Positions 37,443 to 49,400 of a stretch of DNA of 64,000 nt are shown here, piece by piece. Both the position numbers and the translations under genes were made by a program. This DNA comes from Hippopus hippopus (lineage: Eukaryota; Mollusca; Bivalvia; Cardiida; Cardiidae): positions 5,580,001 to 5,644,000 of the forward strand of contig OX328109.1 in the NCBI GenBank assembly GCA_946811185.2. Direction: 5' to 3'. Numbering within the stretch: the stretch's first letter is position 1; each line of letters starts with the position of its first letter. The notes under the pieces are model-generated. The model was not told the DNA's origin. It saw only the letters and a program-made list of their open reading frames with translations, and did not search any database.

Positions 37443-40400
37443 GTAAGTATGTCAGTTTTTGACATTTTGAAATATATCTATATTAACTAAAACGTCTTTA
37501 TCTAGTTTGTGTACACGTGGTTTTGACGCCGTTTCAGCATTATTTGATTTATATTCACGGCCAGTTCGTCTGTCTTTTCTTTCCTGGCGTTTCGCGTCGC
37601 ACAGTATGCTTCCCAAGCCACTGGCTGCTTTACCTCATTGCCATAGTCGAAGCACGGATTAGCAGTCTGGGAGAAATGAACCCTATCGAAAAACATCAAC
37701 GGTCATCGGATAGAAATCGGCTGGGCTTGGGACTCGAACCCCTCGACCGATGGGATTTTAGACTGAGCTACCGAGATCGGCTTTAACTATATAGCCATGC
37801 ACTGACAAAACGGGGCTTAATGCATATCCGTGCTGCATTCTACCAAGCAAATCATCACAAAATCATACATCCACATTTGTCTTTTATTCGTTTTATGTGA
37901 TAGATAGAATCTCACTTTCGTGTTTATGTATTATCATTTTTGCCAAACTCCTTGACTAAAATGAATTTGACGCGAGCCTTAGCTCGCGTCATATAATTTT
38001 AGCCAACATGTTTGATAAAATTGATAATACATAAAGACTCATGAATATAGGATCCTCTATGTGTATGATACAAGTTACCCAATATTGACGTTTCAGTATA
38101 TTTCTTTAAAAAAGTCGGGCTTTAGGTAGACTGGGTATAAAACAATAAATAAAAAGAGCTCCAGATAAGAGGAAGTGATGGTATTCTAAATCCATTGTGT
38201 CTCTTCGAAACCCTTTGTTGTGGGTGCTCATTAGAATCGTCTCAATGAGATGACTTTAATGAGTAGGCCTACGCATAATAAAGGGTTTAGTGGAGAATAA
38301 TTAATATTTTAAATTTTGAAATCACAGTCACTCCATCTGTCTGTAGGCTCTGCATAAATCTTATATACAATACATTCCGAATTGTACATACACCTTTATC
38401 TTGCATTCCAAAATAACCCTTTCTGTGTCAGTGTGCAAAGTTTGGTCGCTCGGTATGTAATGCATACGACTTTAAACGGGGGTGGATGGGGGGGGGGGGG
38501 GGTTCAAGTTCAATCACCAGCTCATCCAATTCCTTTCTAAGGACAGATGTTAGTCATTGCGAAAGGATTCATTCCTGTCTTATGCCAAGGTCACATTTAC
38601 GGTCATTCACGTAGTTGTCCACAGTTAATTTTAAACGTAGTCTGCCTTAGTGTTACTACGGTCAACTCGGTTGAAGTAAGTTCAAGGTAGGTTCAAAATT
38701 GGCAAAAATGGGAAACATTGAGAGTCCAAGTAGGTTGAACTACGTGTTATTGCGGTCAACTACATTCAACTGCGAGCAAAGTGACTAGGGTTAACTAGGG
38801 TATCACTACGTCTCATGACGGGTAACAACGTTACAAATTAACGTATAAACTACATCCTAAGTACGCACAACAACGGTTCAACTACGTTAAAACATTGTGG
38901 CTACGCCTGCTCTGTACGGGTAAGCTACCGTCATTGTGATGAGCCAGAAATTGCTTATCGCTCATTCCAGCATGCCGCCTTGGAAGAAAAGATGATTTTC
39001 CAAAAATACGGTCAACTTCAGTACACACTACGGTTAAGTAAGGTTAATTACGGTTAAATAAGGTCAACTACGTTCAAACTACGGTCCAGTAGGGTCACAA
39101 CACCATAATTAACCGTAATCAATTTTTGAACATGTTGAAAAATTATGCACTTACTACCGGCAAATCATAAATTCAAACGACGTTCATTACTATGTTGAAC
39201 TACGGTTATCTACGCAGTGTAACTAAGTTCAACTAGGTTTAATACGTTCAACTACGATCAACTATGGCCAGGTAGCTCAGTGGTTAGCTTATGCGACTCG
39301 TGACCTGGTGGTTGCGAGTTCGATTACCGGTTGAGGCAAACTTTCTTTCTGGCGAATTTTTGCCTCTCACCTCTGATGCATGTGTAAAAGTAGTCAGTGA
39401 CTTGGAAAGAAAGTTGTGTCAGTACTGGTGTGAAATAGCCGGGAAGCGCATGCGTAGGTGCACTGACCGCCGTGATATGCCCTAAACGGCGTTAAACTCC
39501 AATACTAACTGTAACTGGCCTCGCCTGAATTCAAAGGACTGAAAGCACTGTCCGTTACACTAACAATAACTTACTGCTCAGCATTGTTTCGGCGCTGTTT
39601 ACGTGGCGCCACATCCAGTAGCTTGAGAAGACTGTTGTACGGAGTACTGGTAGAAGGACCACTAGGGAAGCATTGACAACTACAGTGGCCGCCGCGATAT
39701 TTATAACTGAAATAAGGTTGAAAAAAAGGCGTTAATTCCATACAAACAAACATATGAGCCACGCTCTGGGAAAAGTGGTTTAATGTATCTCCGTGATGTA
39801 TTATACCGAGTAAGTCGTCATATAATTTTGTATCCATAAAATCGATTTTGCCTTGACCAAATCATGAGGTAGACTGGTCCTTTTGCATGCAGAAAATTGA
39901 CAAAAAAGCAAAAAGTTTCGACCTTGGTCAGCCTGCGCGGACTGCGCAGGCTGACCTAGGTCGATACTTTTTGCAGATGCATTAAACCTCTTTTACATAA
40001 AGCATGGCTCAAGTATTTATTATTTGAGCCGTGCTCTGGCAAAAGGGAGCTTAATGGATCTCCGTGATGCACGATACCAAGCAAGTCATCACAGTATTAT
40101 ACATCCCCGAAATCCGTTTTGTGCAACAGCCTACTGAATCATGACATACACTGGTACTTTGACATACAAAAAATTGACCAATAGCGAAAAGTTTCGACCC
40201 AGATCAGCCAGCGCCGACTGCCCAGGCTGACCTGGGTCGATACTTTTTGCAAATGCATTAAGCCCCCTTTTCACAGAGCATGGGTCATTTATTATTTTAT
40301 GTACATACAAGTGACATGCATGTATCATCGCCGTTAAAGTATATCCTCAGCTAATAACAAGGAGTTTAAGAAAGGCCTATACTAAAGAAATAATCTTCTT

Positions 40401-43400
40401 TTTACCTTGCTTTGTCGTTCAATAAACCACGATTGTGAGTTATAAGGCACAATAAATAAACTACTAGGGCGATAGTCTGAGTGGATTATTTATTGCGCCT
40501 CATATCTCACAACCATGTTTTATTGAACGCCAAAACACGATAGAAATAGAGAACATTTGGGTTTTTTTTTTTGTGAAAGATCGAAATTTATTTCATTGAG
40601 TGAAGATCATCGGTATTAGTTTCACGAGTGTAGTAGATGACGTTCACTCGATGAAATAAATTTCGATCTTTCACCGAAAAAAAATATTTTTTTTTATTTT
40701 ATGCTTCTAACCCCTTTTTTGGGGGGTAATTACATCAAATTCCAGTACACTTGTTTTTGGTAATTCCCCGTTGCGTACCCCCTCTGCATAACAACGCTTT
40801 ACAACATTACGTAAAGCGCGAGAAATGTAGGGTAAATAACGTCATTTTTCCATCTGGTTGAATGGCACGCGCTGTTTACCTAGGTAACTTGTGCGCGGGA
40901 ACTAATGTTTCCGCCTTCAATTGAAAAATTAGAAAATAAAATCGGTATTTTTCACTGGTCGTAACCATGGAATATCGAACAATATTCCACGGTTATTTCT
41001 CGATAAACTACTGAAAAGCATGAAATAAACAACTCTTCATCTTCATTCATAGCTAATTACGACAGAGAAGAATTAATTTAGATGTTTTCATCATCTCAGT
41101 AATCATGGATTGATACTGACTTTCATCGATAAAATATCCGAGTGCGGAGACATGGAATAGCCACGCGCGACCTACCTAAATAGAATGACGTCGATTTTAC
41201 AACACTTTCGGTTGCATTGTATTTATACGGCCGAATTCGCGTGCCATGTTAAAGTTACTGATTTCGCTATTATCGACTTTCTTATCATTCAGATTATATG
41301 GACCTGAACTGCGGTCACACTCTGGATTTCTCCACAAACGGTCTCCATCAGATTCGACTGAAGTTCACGTCTCACAGTGGCTACAAACCCAACACAAACT
41401 GCTATTTTTATCTTAGAACAGGTGTTTTAGATCGATTTATGCTTTATTTTAAGGTAAGTTCGGCCCGCATTTACTAACCATTCTTTATGACAATCCTTAG
41501 TTCTATTCTCAAGAATTTTGTAAATTTCAAAGTAACACAGTTTCTAATTGGATAATCCATTTGGTGTAGTCAATCAGAAACTGCGTTACTTTTTAGATAC
41601 TGAATAAGAACTAAGAACTCAATTTAGAGAGTGGTCGCTGAATAGGGGCCTTGGTTTAGGTTTGTTTTAAATCATTTTTATTCCATCGAATTTTGCTACT
41701 CGCCTCCCTTTCTTCCTCTTCCCCCTAAAGAGAGAGAGAGAGAGAGTGATCGAGATCGAGATCCGTTATTACCGGAACGACCCAAGTAAATCAATTAGGG
41801 AGATTAAGAGTAAGACTTGAGACTTGGCTTGCCTATAATCATTTTATTTTTACTAAAACAATAAAACAAATAAACAAAAATGCATAGGCGTTCGCCTTAT
41901 TAATGTTGCGTTGGTACTAGCATAACTATATGTACTGCGCAAAGTGAGAATCGGGAAAATTCTAGAATTGGTATATATTGAGCTATGCTTTGCAAAAAAC
42001 TCCGTGATGCATTAAACCAAATAAGTCATCACATAATTTTGTATCCATAAAATCCCTTTTTTTCTAACAACCGACTGGACCTGCAGGTAGAATGGTCCTT
42101 TTACATGCAGAAAAATTGACCAGTAGCGAAAAGTTTCGACCCAGATCAGCCTTCGTGGACTCCACAGGCTGACCTGAGTGGATATATCTTTTCCAGAAGC
42201 ATTTAGCCCCTTTTTCACAGTGCATTGCTCATATATTTATTTTTTAAACCATTTGGCGACATTCTTTTGACGTTAAACTAGGCTATAATTTCTTTCCACT
42301 ATTTTTAAAATATACCTATGAGCCATGCTCTGTGAAAAGAGGGTTTAATGCATCTGAGAAAAGTATCGACCAAGGTCAGCCTGCGCAGTCGATCGAATTT
42401 TTTATTGACAGCGGCGATCCTGAAATTACAGAAGTCGAAATACGATGAAAATTTTGAGTGACATTTGAACAAGTTAAAAGGTAAAAAAAAGTTGTGTTAG
42501 GAAATGTAACCCTAAACGAAAAAGGGTTATTCTCAATCTGCGAAAAGGATAGATTCTAGTTAGGTTGCGCGGATTGCGATTTCTGACGAAGACTGAATAT
42601 TTTCGCTATGTGATTTTATAAGAGGCTAGCTTTTATGTTCGAATCTCGCGTGAGATGATATTTTCAAGCATTTGAGAGCAAACGCCTGCAGAAAGAGAGT
42701 ACATTAGACTTCCGCTTTTAATTTGGGGCCATGCGACATATAACATTAATTGACGGATCGCTGCCACACCCATTCCATTCCGACAATGCAGTTTGTCCGA
42801 GACATCAAATGACATCATTTTGCAAAACATATGGTCGGGGACATAAAACAAAAAAGCAAATCGTTGGTAGAAGACCTAAACATCGTAACAACAGTTTGAA
42901 TAAGCTGTAGTTTCGGCATTTAAGTCACCCACCAACGAAAATGTTTGAAATAAAGTCGGAGATCAACATTGCACTTCCGATCTAAATGAATTATTTGATT
43001 GGTCAATCGATTTTTAATTGACAGAGATGATCCGTCAATTAAGCGAGCGACATACTTTATCGAATCTGTTCAAGTAAAACTCAGATAAAAAACGGAATTG
43101 ACTTTAAACAGTTTTTATTTGTCTTATAGATCTATTTTGACTTCAATATGAAAATAAACATCTAGCGTTTTATAATGTTTTTTAACACAATTTCACTAAT
43201 AGGTGAACACTAAGCGTTTTACGAGCACGCTCAAACTTAAGAGTACAATTGAATGAACAAGAAAGCAACGTCAAACATTTAGAGGATTGTTATTCCTTTA
43301 GTTAGGAGAAGATTGGTTGGCATCTGCAAGTCCATCTATGAACTTTCTGAAAGTTTTGTCACCCATACGCCATGAGCAGTCCTGTTGCTCTGCGCTTTCG

Positions 43401-46400
43401 TTTTCCCCTATTTGAAGAATGGTGTAATTCTCACCGGAATCAGTAGCCGTAGCAGATGTTGGTCTAGAAAGACTAGTTTGTCCACCCTCAGTGGGAACAT
43501 CTTTACTAGCAACATCCGACTGGTTTCTAAATCCTGGGTACTGCGACTCGACCCATTGTGAGCTCTGTGACGCCCATACGCTTGGTGGATTTCCTGTTGG
43601 TTTTTTCTATTGGGATGGAGGTGGCTGCCAGCCTTGCCAAGAGCTATGATTTCCCTGTGACATCCAGGATGGACCAGGCTGTGGTTCACCTTCCTGCTGA
43701 TGCCAACGCTGAGGCCCAGGGTCCGAGAAGGGTGGCAATGATCGGGCTTGTTCCTGCTGCATCTCGACATGGTCCAGCACTTCACTCAATCGCCTCTGTG
43801 CTTTTCTACGGAAATTGGGATCAAGAGCCTGCAACCTCTCATCTATGTACAACGCGAAAGATGATATATTGGCTTGCTTGGACTTAATAAAATCCACTAG
43901 GACAGACTCTGAAAAATAAACATATAACGATAACCTTGTGTCAAATCAAACTGTCGAGAGTCCAAAAATAGATGTTAATAATGTTATTTGATAATTTAAT
44001 CATGATATATTTCAGCACAAAATACTATTAAAGATCTATTGGCTACTAATAAAGATGGCTGAAAGAGCTATTCGCATATCAGTGTATAAAAAAACTTGAT
44101 GAAACTAACATTATCATCTAAACAGAATGTGATAAATTTTATAGTCTGGATTTTGATTTTCTGCGCACGTATTTTACCTGCTATAACATTCCATATTACA
44201 GTGTATAATTTAGAATTCGCAAAGTTTACCGCATGCGAAGTGTCTAACACCGAATAATTCGCAAAGTTTTCAACTCGTGCAAATAATTATAATAGTAATT
44301 ATAGTCTGAAAGTTAACTTATCGTGCACTAAAAAAGGCATACTCACCGATGACTGACTTGTCAGATCCTACAGTTTTTGCCAGGGACGTCATTTCAGTGG
44401 ACCCAGCTGTTGACACGGAGGCTATATTGGAGTCGATATCAGACTGGTCGGCTTCAGGAAGCTCTGGTAGTGGTCGGATTGGTGCCGGACAAGGTGGTTC
44501 TTCTGGTCTAGCTGTTGCTGCATTAAAGCTGACGACAGTGCGGCTTTTCACCTCGAAGATAAAGGGGAGGAGAAACTGCATTCTGTCCCAGTATCCCCTA
44601 TCAGTCACCGAGAAGGCATCAGAAGACATACCAGATTTTAATTTCCTCTTGCAATGACTTAAAGCCGTGCGTGCTGTTTGGTAAAACGTGGTTACTTCTT
44701 CTATGGTGCGACCGAGATCAAACGCAAGCCGTCTCCATAGCTCACTCTTCTTCTCAGTATCTCTGTAACCTGACAGTTGTTTATTGTAGATGATGGGATT
44801 AGATCTGAGAAATTCGAGGATCGTGTCCTTTTCATCCTCTGTCAGGTCGCCGTGTTTGAACGGCTTCTTTTTCTTAATGACAGGGGGCTGAGTGTCGACG
44901 TCATCCTCAAACTCATTTTGCAGGACAACTGGCTGATCCGGCATAACATCAGGGTCAGGTTGGTTCTCTGTGCTTAATGGTGGAGCTTGGGTGCTCGATG
45001 GAGGAGGCATATCTGTTGTAGCTGACTGCTTTTTCTTCGAACGCCCCCTTTTTGGTCCCATTGTATCGAAGTATAGGGAAGCGTCTCGTTCAAAGGTCTG
45101 GAACTGAATGAATTGTTTTCAAAGTTGATTCGCCTTTTTATACTCCTCGGAATTCGGGGTACTTCGTAGTACTACGGGATGATATCTTAGCAGTTCGTAG
45201 TTATTCGGTGTAGGTCAGTGTAGCTCGGGATGCTAGTCGCGTATCTCGTCGTAGTTCATCGGCGAGAATCGGGAGTTACTCGTAGTTCATCGGCGAGAAT
45301 CGGGACTTACTCGTAGTGCATCGGCGTTATTCGGGGTTCATCGCCGAGGTAGGTACGCCGAAATAGGACCGATTCTGTCGCCGAATAACGCCGATTTGCT
45401 TACTACGAACAACGACGACTAAGTACGAGGTACACCGAGGTGCGCCGATTTCGGCACGATTTTCGAAATCGGGAGAAAAATTTGCGCATGTTGAAATTTT
45501 TGTCCCGATTTATTTTTGATCCCGAATTGATGCCGATTTGAGTCAGGAGGCACTACGACTCTCCCGAAGCTAGCCGATTTCGCGCCGATTTTGAAATTTT
45601 CGAAATCGGGATTAAATCGGGGTCTGTGAGACCGGGGGGTTAAGTTGATTGTTTAAAAAATGTGGCTATAATGGATGCGTAAGTATGGGATTGCTTGCTT
45701 TGGTATCATGCGTCTCGGGCATGCATTCAGCCCCCTTTTGCCAGAGCACGGCTCATAGTGTATTTCTGCTCTCAAAAGTAATATGAGCCAATAGCTATTT
45801 AAATTTATCAATGCACCAGGGTCGGCATTCAACAACCATTATGAAAGGGCCGCGTTCTGGCAAAAAGGCGGTTTAATGCATTCCCTCAATGCATTATACC
45901 AAGCAAGTCATCACACAGTCATGGATCCATTAAAGTCACTTTTTTTAACCACCGACTTAATCATGAGGTTGACTGGTCCTTGGACATACAGAAGATTGAC
46001 CAATAACGAAAAGTTTTGGCTCAGGTCAGCCTGCATTGATTGCCCAGACTGACCTGGGTCGATACTTTTCAAAGCTACCTTTTCACAGAGCAAGGCTTAT
46101 TAAAAGCATTTTTAGTGTTACTCTAGATTTGAAAAATAACCGAATTTCTGATTGGCTAAACCATTTGGTTAGTTACTTAATGATTCTTGAAAATGTTTTG
46201 AAAATTAAACTTAAAGTAGTAAATATTAAGTGATACGACCCAGGGGCCGTATTAATTAACAATCCTGAACAACATTCTTCGTTTTGTTCGGTAGAATTTT
46301 CTGACTTTCAAACTTACACAATTTCTGATTGGCTAAACCAAATGGTTTCGCCGATGAGAAATTGCGTTACTCTCTAAATCTAGAATAAGACTAAGAATAG

Positions 46401-49400
46401 AATGTAGAATGTTTGTTGAATACGGACGCTGGGTCTAATTCATTGTCTAATTCTAGATTCAGAAAGTCGCAAATAATTTAAAAGTACACAACCTCTGATT
46501 GGTTAAAAAATTTGGTTTAGCCAATCAAAATTAATTTTGTGTTACTTTCAGTTTTGAAAATTCTTGGGAATAAGACAAAGAATGTTCGGAAGAAAGGTTA
46601 GTGAATAAGCACGGGCCCAGGTCTAACTTGCTTACAGAGGTCCTGTATGATTCAGTAGTAAATTGTAGAAATCGTAAAGTGGAGGCAACGGGTGCAATCC
46701 CCACTCGAAGCAATGAGTCTTTCGTGGGAGTGTTCTTGGGTAAGACACTTCAAAGCCCAGCGTAGTACTGTTGAGACCTAGGACATACATGAGTATGTGA
46801 GGTGACACCATGACATAACTAAAATAATGATAAAAAGCGTGTAAAAGTGTAAAACACCAAATGTTCAATCAATCAATTAATCAACACATTTGTTTACAGT
46901 CTGTGAAAACATACTCCTGTAGCCATGCGTATTTGAACGTCTACAATGGACCAAGCGGATCTAGAATCCCTGGTATGTAGTTCTATAAATCATCATTTTC
47001 AATTGTATGCCTTTTACGCTTAACCCAGTACCAGACGAAAAAAATTTAACCTTGCCCAAATTGAAAGTATATGCAGACGACAATTTCAGTGTGGCTTAAA
47101 TGGTGCAATTCTTCTTTGATAGAGTAGAAAACATTGTGGGAAAAGGAGAAAATGCTGGTTACCAGCATTTTCTCCTTTTCCCGCAATGTTTTCAAAAGTT
47201 TTCTTTCCCTGAGCCGTTAAAAGTCGACACTGTACGGTAAAGAGTTAAACCTTAACCCTTTACCTACTAAAAAGGTGAAATGAAACTTTCAAGCGGATAG
47301 TTAAAAGACAAATTTTGCTTCTCCAACGGTATTTTTTGGGGAAAAATATATGTACCATGCTCTGTGAAAAGGGGGCTTAATTCATCTGCGAAAATGTATC
47401 GACCCAGGTCAGCCTGCGCAGTTCGTGCAGGCTGACCTGGGTCGAAACTTCTTGCTATGGGTCAGTTTTCTGTATGTCCAAGGACTAGTCTACCTCAAGA
47501 TTAAGTCAGTTGTTAAAAAAAAAAAAAGAAGCTATTATGGATCCATAATTACGCGATAGCTTGATTGGGTATCATTGCATCACAGAGATGCATTAAGCCC
47601 CCTTTTGCAAGCTCATGGCTCATATTCTTATCGAAAAGTGTGGATCCATGATCAGACTGCACATTCTGTGTTCTACACTGTCCAGCCAGCCAGTCTGCCA
47701 GCCAGCGTGACAGCTCTATCTAGCTGGCTAGCCAGTAATCTTTCTAAATGGTTTTGATTGATTTTGCATATTGATTGTTTAATGTTTCTTTCACTTGCAG
47801 CTTTCCAACCAAAAAATCGTCAAATCAATGTTCAGAAATGAAAGAGGAATCTGTTTTGTCGCAATAACCAGATCTACCAGCAATCCTAGAAATAGATTTT
47901 GGCCCAGCTCAGATTTGGTCTCTCAACCTATCAGTTACTAGCCTTGGCAGGGGTCGTATCCAACAACTAACTTTGGTAACATTCAAAATCTAATAATCAG
48001 AATTTTCTGATTTTTCAAAATAACACAATTTTTGATTGGCTAAATCAAATATGATTAGCTAATCAGAAATTGCATTACTTTGTAAATGTAGAATAAGGCT
48101 AAAAACTGCCATTTAGAATGATTAGTGAAAACGGGCCATGTACATTACCGACTAAGCTACATGTACCGGGCTGGTCCCCCGTTTCGTCATTTATTTATTT
48201 ATTTATTTATTCATTTATCTATCTATTTATTTACTATTGTAACTATTATGTAGGACTTGGTAAACAATGTGGCTACTACACATCAACATCTGCAGTCTAT
48301 ACAACAACCGGAAGTACGATGACTCTCTATTTCGTCAGTGACAGCTCAATTTTTGTTGATAAAGGGTTTGACATGGTTATTACTTCATATCATACTGGTA
48401 CGTCACTTCATCTTATTTGTTACTTGTAATTCTTACGAATAGGGATAGATTTCTACTAACGATTCCAATACTGCTCTAGATCTACGTATGTATTCCAGTA
48501 CTAGATGTCTGATTGGCTGAGTAATTTAAATAGCTTGTCTAAGAGTTTAGAGTTAGAAATGAAATGAAGAAGGCCGTTGAGAATTTCATAATCAAACCGA
48601 ACTTCAGAACTGTTTTATTACTTAATTTAGTAGAGTAATAGTTGATAAACCATCAATAGATCTATAAAAGAGACGAAGGTAAAAATATTTTTAATGGTGA
48701 TTCCTTAACCATACACGTGGCTTTTAATTTTTTTTTTTTTATTGTCGTTTTCGGGATGTAAACGCAAACGGTTTTTAGAATCAATAACACGCGCCGATTG
48801 TGTTGGATCATAGTTGAATGAATGAATGAATGAATGAATGGACGAAGGACGGAAGGAACGAACGATCGTCATTTACTCATCAATTCAATAACTAATTAAT
48901 GTGGTACTATCTTCAGGATCCTGCTACAGTGACGAATATTCCTGCAACAATGGTCGCTGTGTAGACGAAGACTTGGAGTGTAACGGGTACAATCCTTGTG
49001 GGGACAATTCCGATTGCCCTCTCAGTACCGGTGCCATTGCTGGTATTGTAGTCGGTTGCTTTTTCTTCGTTGTTATCGTGACAACAATTCTTGTCATTTG
49101 TCGACGTCGACGAAGAATGGTAAGTAGGTTTTACTATAAGTTTTTACTTAACCCTTTACCAAACAGTCCCATTTTCAACGACCTTGAGAGAAAAAAGCTT
49201 TTAAAAGATTGGAGAAAAAGGAGAAAATGCTGATAAGCAGCATTTTCTCCTTTTCCCACAATATTTTTTTCCTGTTTCAAGAACAAATCCCATGATTTTA
49301 GCCACATTTGATTTGTCGTCTGCAAATGTTTTGAAATTTGGACATGTCTAAAAAACTTTCGCCAAGTGAAGAGCTAAAGACAACATTGTTTGTGCTTTTT

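Larger units (their letters stand above)
42392..45640. mobile_element. 3.25-kb insertion carrying the MADF gene
   Basis: The segment lies between two halves of a family-1 MITE from which about 95 central bases are lost. Its left end has repeated ATTGACAG(C/A)G words (42404, 43018, inverse near 42750); its right end (45100-45640) is rich in CCGATTTCG, TCGTAGTTCATCGGCG and related words. No clear terminal inverted repeats and no transposase are seen. It may be a non-autonomous element, a captured gene or a chance insertion. Confidence 0.45.

Noticed and set aside
39266..39337. tRNA gene
   Set aside because: Box A and box B are present but no cloverleaf with matching acceptor stem forms, and the sequence continues into a SINE body and tail.
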